Shown here: piece by piece, positions 38,129-51,847 of the stretch
Layout of the letters: each line of letters begins with the position of its first letter
Position numbering within the stretch: position 1 is the stretch's first letter
Source of the DNA: Malurus cyaneus samueli
Lineage: Eukaryota > Chordata > Aves > Passeriformes > Maluridae
Reading direction: 5' to 3'
Length of the DNA: 64,000 nt
Assembly: GCA_009741485.1 (NCBI GenBank)
Contig: CM019216.1
Coordinates: 50,421,792-50,485,791 of the forward strand
Made by a program: the position numbers and the translations under genes
The notes under the pieces: model-generated
The model's input: the letters and a program-made list of their open reading frames with translations, nothing else
Database searches by the model: none
Told to the model about the DNA's origin: nothing

Positions 38129-39060
38129 GTAAGATATGTAATTTTTTTCAATAAGTGAAATAAAAACACTAAGTGACAAAAGAATGCATTTGAAAAGCTG
38201 GTGGGTAGGTATCTGCTTTTATGAATAAAACATGAATCTGCAGTTCTGAGTTAAGAGACTGTAGCCTGTTAGGCTTTAGCTCTGGAGTTTCTTGGTTCAG
38301 TTTGTGGTACTGGCACAGACAACCGTCATCCCCGTAGGAAGGCATAAATTAGCACTGCCTCACTATACAGACAGAATTAATCAAATGCACAAAATCCCAA
38401 AGAAATCTCAAAAGTGTGAAAATTCAGTCCACTTAGAGCATTATATTACTGTATCACTAAGAATTTTTATACTGTCGTTGACTCTCGTGGTTTTACATTC
38501 TTAGTTCTTTCTTTTTCTAAAAATAGTTTATTTTTGCTGTGCTTTTGTCATGTGGGTGCCTGGAAAGATGAATAAAGTGAGTACTCCTGAGCTTGGTACA
38601 GTTCAGAAATTGGAATTATATTGGAGTAGTAATTTTGCTTACATTTTCCACACTTGAGTTTCCTGAAGTAAATTATAACTATTTTACTTTGTTTTAAGAT
38701 TCATTTTATCTAACTCATACTTCTTACTGTGTCTTCAGAAGGTGTCTTTTGCTGTGCTTGCAATTTTGATATTAGAGACTGTCTTGTACCTATTTCCTGT
38801 TGATTAAAGTCAATATTTTCGTATCATCCAAACTAATGCGGTTTTCTCGTAGTTTGTTTTTTGAAACGAATCTCACAAGAAAATGTGTGGCATGTAAAAC
38901 AATTTTTTATCTTTTGGTGCCTGATAGGATTTCTATTGTTGAAGTAAAGAGTCAAAAAATGTTTGAAATACAGGACATACAGATGTGAATGTGTTTTTTT
39001 TGTTTGTGTTTAGGTTTTTCATTTGTTTGTTTTATGGTTTTGTTTGAATTTTTTTTTTAG

Positions 39061-40380
39061 TCACAGAATAATGGAATAAACTTGCAGAATAATTTTCTTT
39101 GCATAGAACTTGAGGCCACCACCCAGACTGAGTACCCGAGACCTCAGGGTCACCTCAGGGCATGTTAGATCAGGTTGCTTAGGATTTTGTTATTTCCAGG
39201 ACTGGAGATACCATAGTCTCTCTGGGCAACTTGTTCAGCATTTTTCTACTCTCGTAGTAATTTTTTCCTTTTATGGATACGTTGTTGGAATTTCTCCTTT
39301 TGTAGCTTATGCCTGTTGCCTCATGTCCTAATGTGCACGTCAGAGAAGAACCTGGCTCTATCCCCTCCGTATCCCCCCATTAACTGCTACAAGACAGCAG
39401 TAAAATCTCTCCTCCTGTTCTTAAGTCTGAGCAAATGGATTCACTCAGCTTCTTGCTGTCATGTGTCACAGCCTGTACCTGGTTTGGTGGGCTTGCTCTG
39501 GAGTGTGAGTGCCTTTCTCCTGCCAGGCACAGCAGCCTGTGTACGCTCTCATCAGCATTATTACAGACAGAGAATGATGCGTTCCTTGTCCTGCTGGCTG
39601 CCCTCTTGCTCAGGCAGCCTGGGGTGCTCCCGGCCACCTCTGCTGCCAGGGCACATTGCTGACTCACGTTCAGCTCACAGGTTTTCTGCAAAGCTGCTCT
39701 CAAATAGTCATCCCCTGGTCTGACCTGTTGCACGTAGGTGATGCTCCAGGTGCAGGGCCTGGTGCCTGCTTTGGTGGACCTTCATGGTATCTCATTAGCC
39801 CATTTTCTTCAGCATGTTGAGGTCTGTCTGAACAGCAGCCCTGCCCTTCACTTTATCGTCCATTCCCTTCAATTACGTAGTTTGCTTTTCCTGCCTGTAC
39901 ACATAGAGAAGCCTTTATTGTTGCCTTTGCTAGTTTATTCTGTGATTGAGCTTTGGATTTCCTGATTCCATCACTGTACACTACAGCAATATCACTATAT
40001 ACCTTGGCTATAATGTTTCCTGTTCCACATTCTGCTTACCTCCTTTTCCTTTATGAAATAAGTCAGGAGTCCCTAGTTTATTCATGTTGGCCTTCATCCA
40101 CATTTGCTCAACTTCTTGCATATTGACATGCCTCGTTCTCCTGGTTGAAGTCCCCTGGAGAGAGAGACAGATTTCCTGGGCCTGTTTACCCTTTAAAATG
40201 GTCTCCTGTATGATCCTGCCAAGCAGATCTCTGAACAAGCCAAAATACACCTCCTCTGAAGTCCAGTGCTGCTGTTTCAGTATTCGTTTTGCTGGCTTCT
40301 TTCCGGATTTCAGAATTCATCTCATGGTGGTGATGATAGCCAAGGCTATGATCCGCTTCTACATGCCTGAACAGTTCTGT
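39061..40380 (-). mobile_element. Degenerate CR1-type LINE, 3' portion, antisense
   Basis: The + strand starts with tcacagaataatggaat, a decayed complement of the CR1 3' tail repeat (ATTCTATG-like). It then follows the complement of avian CR1 3' sequence through recognisable words: ctctctgggcaacttgttca, gcctgttgcctcatgtccta, aagaacctggctctatcccc, a cccattttcttcagcatgtt block, and near the far end ccaagcagatctctgaac, ctcctctgaagtccagtgct and catctcatggtggtgatgat. Order and orientation fit one minus-strand insertion truncated at its 5' end. No intact reverse transcriptase frame remains. Divergence is high, so it is an old copy. Its outer boundary at about 40380 is approximate. Confidence 0.72.
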
Positions 40381-43300
40381 ATTTTTTAAAAGAATCCAAG
40401 CTTTTAAAATTTCTTTCCATTTTGACAAACAACATTATGTGAAAGGCAACTATAGTATTGAAATCTTTGAACAATGCAAAAGGGAATAGTGCAGAAAGAT
40501 ATTATAATCTCATGTAAATCACTGGTTTCTGCATTTTTTGGTTGTGGTTACACTGTGTCAAACAAAACTGAAGCAAAGTTTGAGTCACTAGTTAGTAGAG
40601 GAATGGGAAAGTTTCTGTGTAAGGTGAGGGGAAGGGACTGGGAGGCAGCTTGGGGTAACTTCAAGAAAACATGTAAGAAGATTCTATGTCGCTTTCAGGA
40701 AAGCATGAATTTTGTTTTAAGTCTACTCTTTTGGTTTGTTTATTTATTTATTGTCATTTGAAAACAAACATATGTATGATTCTTGGGCAGAGATTCTTTC
40801 TTTGGTCCAAGCATTAGGGAAGGTGCATTTAGAGGTGCAGTAGTAGTCTACTCAGAATGGTGAAAGATACAGAGTGTTGGCCAGGCAGCTCCTTTTTGGG
40901 GTTATTATTTGGGTGTTTGTTTGCTTGTTTGCGTTTTTCTAAATACAGAAGCAGGGGGTTGAAGGGATGAAAGAGATGGAATTGAAATAGAGCCATTTTA
41001 AGACTGAAGAAAAAATATTTTCTAACAATGCAGAATTAGCCTAAGGAGGTCGTTGTACTGGCGAGTATCAAGATTCAGTGAGAGACCAGGTGCTTACACA
41101 GATACCAAAACAATTTGAGCTGTTAAAATAGTAGAGACTTTTAAGCTTTTCTGATAATTGTAATAATTCCAATTTCACGACTGCTCCTAAATATTGATGG
41201 TTAAAAGAGTGACTGATCACTTGAAACTGTGATCATGGAAGATATGTTATGCTCTTCATGGGATTCTCAGAATAGGGTCAATGAGGATTATTTGCCTGAA
41301 CTGTCCTGACCATGAAGTATTTGACTACTGTGCTCTGAACCTAAAGAAAATGACATTATGTAGCACTTGCTTGCTGTTTGCATGCATGTTTCATTCAAAA
41401 CATCGTAATAGACTTGTTTCACTAAAGGTATGAAACCATTGTCGTGTATTTACATTGAAATGCACTTGGCAAATCTGGTGAAAACACTGTAAGAGCAAGA
41501 TACTCAAATACAAATATTCTATTTTTACAGCTTGCTAATAGATTAGAGTGTCTGAGGCATTTTATGATAAATAATAAGCAATAGCCTAAATATCAATTGC
41601 GGACAATGAGTTGCTTAAATTCTCACATTTAGTCTTTTCTCTTCCTAAAATGTTGGGGGAAATTGTCTTTGAACAGTCAGATTTGGTTGAACGATATTGT
41701 ATGAACATATTAATGTTAAGCTAAACCTCTACCAAAATGTTGAAATGCTGCTTTTTAATATGCACATTTTAGGAAGTTGCCTATTTGAAGTCCTTATTTT
41801 TAGTCATATAATCATACAGCATTTGCTTGTCTTTCCTGCTTGCATGATGAAGTTTCATGCTTATTTTACATATGCATGTTTTAAGAAATCTCTTTTCTGG
41901 TGTGCTGTATTAATATCCAGCCTGGGATTATCATGCTAGTGTATGTGAGCGACCATTCTTTTTAGAACCACTTCATTTTTGTGAATATGAGTTCCTGAAT
42001 GCCTAGAAGTTGGTAAAACACTATTGTAAGTAGAGCAAAATGCTTCTTTAAACATTTAAAAGCAACTTTTCTCACGATTAGAATTTCTTAAATCTAACTT
42101 TCCTTACGATACAGAAGAACATCTAAATCAGAAATAGGCACTTGGATTATTTCTTTTTGTGATGAAGTCCTATTGCCAGTTTCATGCCTCCCATGACTTC
42201 AGTGAGATGGGCTGCACAGGGGGCACTCACTTCCCAGTCTAATCTAAATGAGGGAGCCAAATCAGAAAGCAAGCTTCTGTTCTCAGCCATGCCACCATCT
42301 TTTATTCCTGCACTCGTTTCTATACCAGTAAAATGCTGAAAATTCTATTTTTCTATGACTTTGGGCACCGTTAATTGTTGGGGTTTTGTCACTTGTAGTT
42401 GGAGAAGGCTGTGGAAGTACATCCTCATACAGATTTTGTTAAAAACCTTCAGCAGAAATAGTTAACACTCCTTGAACACTGCTTTGAGCATGCTGTGTGA
42501 CAGATAAGTAGTGAGTAGTTGTGGAAAATGCTAGAATTTCAAATTACACAAGGAATAGGGAGAATTAAAAATTGTACAGTATGATGCACTGAAGACTGTG
42601 AACAAAAATTTTAGCATTGTATATTAGTTCTTTCAAGATGTTTAAATAAAACAGAAAACTTGAATTCCAGTAGAATTTAAAATAGTTTACAAATTACAGA
42701 ATGCCTTCATGTGGCAGGCAAAGTAATGTATGCTCATCTGAAAAATATCAGTGCTTACCAGTTACTCTGCATGGTGTGAATGTAAATGTGAAATACTCCT
42801 TTTTTCTCTCTCTTTTTTTTTTATTTTTTTGAATCTCTGTGCTGAGTGCACACAGTAACACCATGGCTTCAAGATTTAAATATACTCATTAAATTGGAAA
42901 AGCTGTAATAATTTACAGTCACTTCCTACTGCAGTGACAGAAGTTTATGAAGTACTTCTTAATGCATTTTCTAGTGCTGTGTTTGGAAAGTGAGTAGTTA
43001 TATACTGTGTGGACAGAATTTTGGTCATTATTTCCAGCTTGCAAATTGTACTGAACATAAAGAAAAAAAATTAAAATTTGATGATGAAGAAATTAACCTG
43101 TAAATAAAGTTGGGCAGCAAATATTGTAGAAAACAAACTAGAGAAGCGGAACTGAATGGTGGAATAATGGCCAGGGGTGTTGGGTATTTCCAGCAGGGCT
43201 GTAAAGAACTTAACAGTGATTTGGATTGCTGTATTTCTGGATGCAGGGGTGCAGTAACTCAAGGCAGCAAAGAACATCTTTCCACCTGCCTGTTCTGAAA

Positions 43301-46036
43301 TTGCATTCAAGCTTGCCTGAGGTAATTAACAATTTGAGAACACTTCTTTTCTCGTGCTGTTGTAGAAGCATCAGTAGCGTCTCAGGCAATAACTTAGGTC
43401 GGTGTTTTTTCAGTGCAAAGCCGTTTCTGTTCTCACACGGTGGCGTGTGCTGCACTTTGTGTCCGGAGAGGCAGAGAGAGTCCATGAGAGTGGTGTCGGT
43501 GGGAAACATCAGCTGCTGGTAACTGGGCAAATCACTGCTGGCACTGGGACAGTGCTGCTCCAGAGAGGAGATGGGTTCTCTTCAGGGAAAGTGGTGAGAG
43601 CAGCACAGGGAGCAGAAGGAAAGTTCCCTGACCATGTGTGAGCTCCAGCAGAGCTGCCTAGTGGCCTGGTCCTTTCCACGTGAAATTAACTTTATTCTGT
43701 TGCAACCTAATGTAATTAATTAGCTCTCGCTCTGCTTCATTGCCACAGATTTCTGGTTAAAACTTTGCAATGTCATAAAATGAGTCAAATTCATGTAAGG
43801 AGAAAGAAAAGACCAGAAAGGAAATTTCACTATTAAAATTGTTTAAACTGCAGAGGCAAGAAATGCTGGATTTAGGTTTGCCTTGGGATCTTTATTTGGG
43901 TTTCCTCACGTGTGGTCATGGTAGTCTTCCCTTAAATCACATGTTATTTTACTGCAAAATCTCCTGTGCCATTTGCTGTAGATGCTGTTAAACTTGTAAA
44001 CATCTGGGCGGAGGGTTTCAGAAGGGAAAGGAATAGTTTTGTGATTATTGCAGGTAAATTCCACCCAGGAAAGCTTAGCACTGCCCTTGCTTCTACCATA
44101 GCCTTCTGGTGCAGTGCTGAACAACTCACTGGAACCAACATTTTGGCAGGTAGCCATTTTTTATTTGTTGCTAGCTTGGGCTTCCCATGAGATATTAGTG
44201 TTTTGTATTTAGAAATATTCTGGCTGAAATAATTTGAAGCCAGGGTTGCCTTGTAGGTTAACTTCTGGATCAATAAGCGTCATCTTGGCAGGCCTTGACT
44301 TCTGGCTCCGTTTGTGATTTATGTGTCACCTTAAGAAAGTCTGTTTAGCTGCAATTTCCTACTCAAGTGGAGATAATAAGGCAGACTGAGTTTGCAGTGT
44401 AGAGAAATCAGTGGGAAGCCCTCTGGTACTAAGATAATTCTTGAGCACTTGCAGCAGGATGGGAGAGTTTCGAAGAGCCTGAGGAGTGTGTAAGAATAAA
44501 GTAGATAAACATTACTGCAGACAAGGCTGAGGTATTGGTGTATGCTGGGGAAATGTCAGTCTCTCTTGCTAAAGGTATATGTTTTCTGATGGTACCCAAG
44601 CTTTCTGTTCAGCAGTGATGAGACATTGTTCCTATTATTTTTATTTTTGGAAGGATGTAATTTTATAGCAATCCCTTCCTGCTTGTGCCTGCCCAGATTG
44701 GAAAAAAAACTTTTCTTTTGGATGCAAATTGTTCTCCCTTCTTTGTTACTTCAGGATTAGCCTATTGCAATGTTACTGAGGCATCTTAGACTCAGACCAA
44801 GATTGGTGAAAGTGCTTGGTTTGCTTGCTGTCAGCATCATTCCAGTGAGAGTGGGTCTGGCCTTGCCCCATGGTCGTGGTGAGGAATTTAATCTCTGCTG
44901 ATTGTGATTTAGGGAGCCCTAGATACCCTGTGATCCTATCCAAGTCTCTTGCCATATTTGGAGTAGCAGTGTGTGGGCAGATTCTTTCTCTAAAGAAATG
45001 GAATTGTCAGGTGCAGGAACACATTCCCCCAGTGTTCTCTGTCCCTGAAAGAGTCAAAATTTTGTGACGAGGCAAGTGTAAGGGGTCACATGCTTGCTGA
45101 GTGCTTTAAAATAAGTTAGCAGCAGAGTACTCAGAAGGATGAAGAGCTAGCAAGAGAGGGTTTTTTTTTTCTTCTGTAAGTGGCTGAGAACAGAGATTTT
45201 GTTTCAGGACTTACTTTGCACTGCATTGTTACAGTAATTGCTAGAGTGCCTAAAGCTTTTTTAGATACATGTTCTTTGTTGTTAGGTCGGGGGTTTTTTA
45301 AAGAAAATAAACAGTCATTCTGCTTTCAAACCATGTAGAGTAAATAAGACTGGCTTTACTGCTTGAAGAAAGAGTATAAAAATACCAACAGCTGCCTCAT
45401 TTTTCTGAATGCTATCCAGCCCTTGCCTGGGGCAGGGGTTCTGTGGAAAAAATAGTATGTGATTGTGCATGTAAAGAGTGTATCATACACACAGGGAAGA
45501 GGGGTCTGGTTAAATGGACAAGCTCTGGCACTTAATAACTCTTTCAACTTAAATAATATATAAAAAATAGTTTGGCGTGTAGCAGGATGTAGTTGGACAA
45601 TTCAATGGGGAGAGATAATTCCTTTGCTTTAGAGAGACAAGGAGCTGTAAAATGCCAGAAAAGCTCTAATTCATCTGAGCAGTCCCACTGAAACCACTGT
45701 GACTAAATGGTGATTAACATCAAGAATGATGATAACTTTTTGCTAGCCAGAGATCAGAGTGTAGTTCCTTGGCTTTTATCACTGAAGTCCCAGGTGTCAG
45801 TCTTCTTGACAAACTGCTGTGTAATTTTTCTTGAAGCTTGGCTGCTTCATAGGCATAAAGAGCATTGCACATTTACTCAATTTACTTCTGTTTTGGATAG
45901 TAACAATTTTGCAGCTTTCTTCTGTGTGTGTTCTCAGTCGCTGTTGTGGTGTCAAAATAGGTTTTATTACTGAAGTTACTGTCAGAATGCAGCAACAATT
46001 GCCTTTATTGCAGTGAACTCTTTGTCCTTATCTTGC

Positions 46037-46050
46037 CCAGTAGATGGTAG
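46037..46050 (+). promoter_or_regulatory. CTCF-like motif (one core mismatch)
   Basis: CCAGTAGATGGTAG matches CCASYAGRKGGCRS except for T in place of C at position 12. It lies in the large intron. Weak evidence alone. Confidence 0.25.
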
Positions 46051-48299
46051 TGTTGGCTGATTTTTCTAATTTATTTTAAAGCTGTGCATTAACATACGTG
46101 GGGTTTTGTTCTTCCTTTTCCTTTGCACTTCAGTTCTTTATTTTTCTTTTTTTTTATTTGTCAGTTCTCCCAAGCAATAGTTTTACCATACATAAAACGA
46201 TAGCAACCTTTATTCTGATTTGATGTCTGTGGGAACTGATGAGATCTTTTTGCACTCTTAAGAGGGCATAAGTAACAGCAAACACTGATGGACTGATCTG
46301 TGTTGCTCAGGACATGTGATGGTGGGGACTTATTTTGAAACTAGATTGTATGTATTCGTTCCCAACAGGTTTGAATTTGTAAGAATTAATTTACAATATG
46401 ATAGACATTTTGCATTTTTTACAAATTTTTTTTCATCCCACATAGAGATAAATGCTCAAGAGTACTTTTATGAAATGTGGAGAAAGAGAACCAAAAGCCC
46501 TTTTAACGTTTAATTAATTAAATTACATAAAACTACAGCGTTTTCCATCCAGCAGGATAAGGCAAAGAACTTCCATTAGAAATGGAAATGCTCTAAACCC
46601 ACTGGAGGAGAGGCAGCATCAGTCCACCTCTGGTGTTATGCTTTGTCATGTTCCCTGGGACCTCCATGGTTCAGCACAGTACATGGTGGGCCAAGAATGA
46701 CAGGCTGGACAGGAAGATGGAGCACAGTTTCCTAAGAACAGAAGTACCTTGTGCTTAGCTTAATAAAATCAAGTTTGAGGAGGTGCATAATTCCCTGCTT
46801 TATCATGTACCAAGAGAGTAAAGGTTAGGGTCCTACAACTGTGTAATCCATAGGGTAATGTGGCTTAAGAAAAAATGGGTATGAACTGACTATGAATACA
46901 TGGAAATTAAAACAGCTTCCTTTAAAAAGGAAGCTTTTCAGTAAAGAAATTCAGGAGTGGACTTTCAGTAGAGACACTGGTAACAGAAAACCTGGCTGCT
47001 TCTGTAACTACTATTTGTAAAATACTTTGTGTGATACTAACTATTGCTTGCAAAAGAGAAAGGCTTCGTATCGGTGACTTATGATACTCATTCTAATCCT
47101 GTGTAAATTTTCATATAATTTTAATTTTTTGAAAATGTTTATTGAAAGTGATTATGGTCCCTATAGAAAAACTTTGCATGTGGACAGGCAGAAATGGTTC
47201 AAAAAGTATTGATAATGGTTGATTATTATTTACTTAAGCCTTGGCACTTCCCTCAGTATGTTCGTTATCCACTGAATGGATATAAAAACTAAAATTAAAA
47301 TTAACACTCACATAAGCTTAAGTTTTAGTGTATCAGAACATCATTTCCCAAGAACATGAAAATGTGTCTTGGCTCAGAGTGGGAGAAATCTCTAACAGTG
47401 TTTAAAAGGAAGCTACTGTTCTTGATCCTTGTGTAACCTGCAGACAAGGCAGCTGAGTAAGTTCTTTGTTGTGTACTTACCTGCTACCGTTGGATTCATC
47501 CTGCCAACTCAGTTGCAATATCTTTTATTAAAAGAATTGTGGTTACTTGAACATAGGTAGTTTTGCCTTGACTCAACTATACATGAATCTTTGGAAGTTA
47601 AATTCTCTATCCAAAAGTTATATCTATTCCTGCTTACCTTTCTGTGAATTTGCTCAGGAAAGTTGAGATTTCTTTCTCTTCTTTGTTGCTGTCTGATCTT
47701 TTAAAACAGCATAGCATGGGACAGAGAATTATCCTAAGAGGTTACTTAAAATGCCAACAGGCATTTGACAGAAGGCAAGGGGATTAAACTTATACCCCAC
47801 AAGCCTTGTAATTTGTTATCTTTAAAACATTGAAGTGACAAAAATCAGGGTTTTTTTGTGAATTTATTTGTAAAGTACTTGGTAATGGCCTGACTTTGCT
47901 TTCATCAAGAGGAGTTTTACTGTTTGATGCAATGAAGGCAGATATAAGGGAAATCCCTTTATCCAATGCAGATTTTTATATTTACTTAGGGAGTTCTGTG
48001 ACTCGAAAACAAATTTTTAGTTCTCAGAAAGCTATGAATCCATCCTGAGAAGTTAGTTTAATGGCACTGTTTTTTTCCTTCTATATCACCTGCTGTGAAA
48101 TTCCAAACTGTCAGTACACCTAGGGACGTGTCTGGGAGGACTGCTCTTACTGTATTTTGGCTTGGAGGAAATGTTATGATGAAACCTTTACTTTTAGGTT
48201 TTCTGTTGCCTGCTTTCTAAGTAGAAGAGACTTACAGATGCGTTGAATTTTTTTCACAGGCATATAAAGCACCCTTAATCTGGATCCTTTGTTGTCATG

Positions 48300-50230
48300 C
48301 TTCCAGCAGCGGGCACTAGTTGGCATGATACTCTGGCAGCTCTTATCTTTGTGCAGCGTGCTGCTTTGTGCATGTATTTACACTGCTTTTAAGCAATTAA
48401 CCTTTGTCACAAGTTGTCCTTGCTTTTTCCTCTCCCCAGGTAAAACCAGAGTATGGGTCCGCAGGTCTGAGGCATTGTTCTGGTTAGCCGCAAAGAGCTC
48501 GGTGTATATGTTTGTGCCGACGCTGTTGTGGGGGAAATAGGGAGTGAGAGCAGACATGAATTCAAGTTTGCATCCAAATAGGGGCCAGAGGCCTCTGACA
48601 ATGGTGAAGGGGAGGCTGAAGGCAAAACCAGGAGTTACAGTGGTCAGTGAGGCAGTGCCCAGTCGGACTGTTGTGCCCTCCCGCCTGCAAAGGGAAGGCA
48701 CGTTTTTACTCCCTGTCACTGAGACCATCCTAGCGTGGTGCCCTGATTCTTGAAGAGCTTTTCCTTTTTGTTAACAGCCTCCAGGGAAAGGGTGGCTGGG
48801 AGCAGCCTTCCCTCCAGTCACTGTCTGCCCTTGTTTGGTGCCTGTCAGTCAGCCCTCAGGAGCCAGGAGGGTCTGTCCCTGCATTACCTGGGGTGATGCC
48901 CTTGGGTACTGCGGGAGGCCACGGTGAAGCAGGAATGTGTGTGCAGTGTCAGGGCTGGACACTGATCGAATCACACAGAAATATCCCAGGTATTTAGGCA
49001 CCCCAGGACTGTTCAGAAATACCTTTGGTGTGAGTATGTTCCAGCTGATCCCGTATGAGGGTGTGGGAGAGTGTTTCTGAGTGCCCTCAGTACCGTCACT
49101 GTGCCCAGCCGGCTGTGGGATGCAGCACCCTGCAGGTGTCTTGGCCCGTGTTCACAGCCTGCCTGCTGTGACACAGCTCTTGCAGGGCTGGAGCTCTTGA
49201 AAGCAAGGAAGATTTTCCCTCTGGCATCCACCTGTTGCAGAGGCAGCAAAGCACCAATAGCAAAAACGAGCTTAACTAAAATAGGAACAAGACTGAGTGT
49301 GTCAGTCAGCTGTAAGGCTCTTGTGAATAGTAACGCTGCTGCCTTTCTTTGGCTGGAACAGCATGAATGTCTCTCCACAAACTGAAGTATCAGCACGTGC
49401 TGTTTACTGCATTTGGTTGCCTTTCAAAGTTGAACTCGTGGTATTTCAGTCCAGATGGATTTATCAACAGTTTGTCCATGCTTTCATATCTCTTGTGAGC
49501 ATAGCTGATCACAAGTAAAAATCTTAGTTCCAGACATCATATGATTGTGTGAGGGCCTCTTCTTCCCTTTTCTCCCCTCAGCTTATTATTTCTTAGCTGT
49601 TCACATTCCTTAGGACCTGATGGGTCTTTGCAGGACTTAGTGAAAGCACACTGCTGTGGTATGTGTATGGGTGTCACCTCTGCTTGCAGCCAGAATGGCA
49701 CATTTTCTGTGCTGTACCTTAGCAGGGTCCAAAGGGAGTGGGAGTGATGTGTTCAGCAGCTTCTGGTGGCACAGAGAGGGCCAGTGTAATGTCAGGCACT
49801 TATTCCCTTTGTCATTTTCCCAAGGTAAAGTGGCCTGACCAGAGAAACAGCAATACCCTTCATGCTACTGCCTTGAAGGATTATTCTGTCTGGTGGATGC
49901 TGGGGAGCTTTGAATTTTTCGTGTTGAAAGCTTTTGGTGAGGGCACCACACTGATGAAGACCTGTTCTCTGTGGCAAAGGCTGTTCAGAGCAGATGATCT
50001 GGGACAAAACACTGTCTTGAGCTGAGCCCATGCAACCAGCTGGGCCTGCAAACCACACAGGGACTGGGAAGCAGAAGTTGTTTTCATGTGGTGGTGCTGT
50101 AATCGCTGTGGCATTGGGAAGAAACTTTTCTTCTGGCAGCAGGACTGCTCTAACTCCCCATGCTGCAGTGCAAGCACAGCATGTGGGGCATTGTTGAGCC
50201 TTGTGTCTGGCTGACAGTAATATCACATCC
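48300..50230. other. GC-richer intronic stretch with overlapping open frames
   Basis: Within the large intron, both strands carry open frames of 70-163 codons, such as 48378-48728 (-) and 49792-50283 (-). None has a recognisable motif, and frames on opposite strands cover the same bases, which suggests composition rather than selection. An old repeat or decayed insertion could explain the block, but I cannot name a family. Confidence 0.35.
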
Positions 50231-50751
50231 AGCGTGTAATTAAACACCTCATAAACTGCCTTGAGATGTTTGTTTGTGTGCACTTTGTAGCGGAGAAGTA
50301 CTGTGTTTTCAGAGGATGCTGAAAATTCTGTGAAGCATTTGGTGTATGATGTTCATTCAAGTCTCTTGTCCTCAGAAAGAATACTCGGTGTCTGGAGTGC
50401 GTTATTTTGCTGGCAATGAAAAACATATGGTTAGGGGATGTTGCCATGAATTTCTGTTCCTGATTTTTTTTTTTATTATTTGTATTTGTAAGTTAGATAC
50501 TGATCTGTATGTGGAGGCATCTGCATCGGTATCTGTTGCAAATTAATATTTATAGATATCAAAATGAATTCACATTTGGCTTGATAGCAACAAGGAAGGC
50601 TTGTTTTGAATTCCATGGGGATAAGCAGAAACACATAGGAAATAGGCAATGTGGTGAGGACACCATGTAAAAACGATATTGAATAGAAGATACTCCAAGA
50701 GACTTCTGGTTATTTTTTACTATGCTCTGTGCCATTTGCTTTGTCTTGCAG

Positions 50752-50863
50752 TTTAGAGTCAATGAATTCGGGGCCCTGGAAGTGATTACAGATGAAACTG
50801 AGATGGAAAGTGTTAAAAAGGCAACTGCTACCACAACCTGGATGGTTCCAACTGCTCAAGAAG
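50752..50863 (+). CDS. L3MBTL3: L3MBTL3, second coding exon (residues 35-71, plus 1 base)
   Basis: It is preceded by a pyrimidine-rich acceptor (ttgctttgtcttgcag) and ends at GAAG|GTCAGT, intron phase 1. The peptide starts FRVNEFGALEV, continues through ITDETEMES, and ends MVPTAQE; all are close to the mammalian protein. This N-terminal block has no named domain but is strongly conserved among L3MBTL3 orthologues. The single G left at the end joins the next exon to make Ala72. Confidence 0.95.
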
Positions 50864-51821
50864 GTCAGTTAAGAGGCAGCAAACATTTTGTGTGTCAGAC
50901 TGCAGTTTCTTTAATGTATCATCTTTCCTTAAAGCTTCGCTCCAAAATAAAAAAAAAAAACCAAACAACATACTTGACTTTAATGGACAGAGTTCATCTC
51001 TGATGAAGTAACCTGTTTCTTGGAATGTAAATAACTATGAAAATGAATTTATTTTAAGTTAAAAGGCAATAATTCCACTGTTAAATGTCTGAAGTTCAAT
51101 TACAGCCACATTTTTCCGTACAGTAATTGTCTCTGAATTTAGAATTGGTATTTTCCCCTTATTTAATTTGGAAAATAGTAACTTTCTTTAAATTACTGAG
51201 AATTTTGTAGAGGTTATTTTTGTTGAGTTGTTTCTCCAGACTGCCCACAGACTTTACTGACTGTCTAGAGTTCATTTGTGCACTGCAAAGTGCCTTGGTA
51301 TGATTAGCTCAGCTGCCACCACCGATGTCAGTGTTAGATGAGCAGTGGGTACCCTCACAGATGCCTTGCTCCTGACGACTGTGCTTTTGTTCAGTACTAA
51401 AATCAGTGTATAGAAACAGTTTATGTTTGTCTTAAATGGTAATATTCTAAGAGTTGTAGTATCTGCCTAGCAGATAAGGTGTTTCTTGGATTTAGGGTAC
51501 TGAAGTAAGAAACACCTGTTTTGTTTAAGGAAGGTTGGTTTATGTGGTCGTGAATTACTGCAATCCTTTTTACACTGACTCCAGTAATTGTGGAGTAGCA
51601 TGAAAGAGAGTATCACAACTGGTTTTGCAATTATTTACAACTACCTAGTTTTTCCCTTGTTGATATTACATTTTTGCAACTTGCTTTTAAAATATGCATT
51701 GTGGAAATCCTTTGAAAAGCAGTCTTCACAATTTTTGTTTAATAACCATCCAGCTTTCCTTTGCTGCTTCCTCACCATTAGATCATAACTGAACATTCAC
51801 ACGGGTTGGGAAGTTTATTTG

Positions 51822-51847
51822 CCCCCCCCCCTCCCCCCCCCCCCCCC
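51822..51847 (+). repeat. Poly-C tract (25 of 26 bases)
   Basis: A run of C interrupted by a single T at 51832. It is likely to vary in length and to be misread. On the opposite strand it is a G-run able to form a quadruplex. It lies in an L3MBTL3 intron, far from the splice sites. Confidence 0.9.

Larger units (their letters stand above)
38129..50751 (+). other. L3MBTL3: L3MBTL3 intron between first and second coding exons (12.6 kb)
   Basis: It is bounded by GTAAGA at the 5' end and tttgtcttgcag at the 3' end. It contains a degenerate antisense CR1 element (39061-40380), GTTT-type simple repeats, a CTCF-like site at 46037, and a GC-richer stretch at 48.3-50.2 kb with overlapping open frames on both strands. 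No additional exon of L3MBTL3 was recognised in it. Confidence 0.85.
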
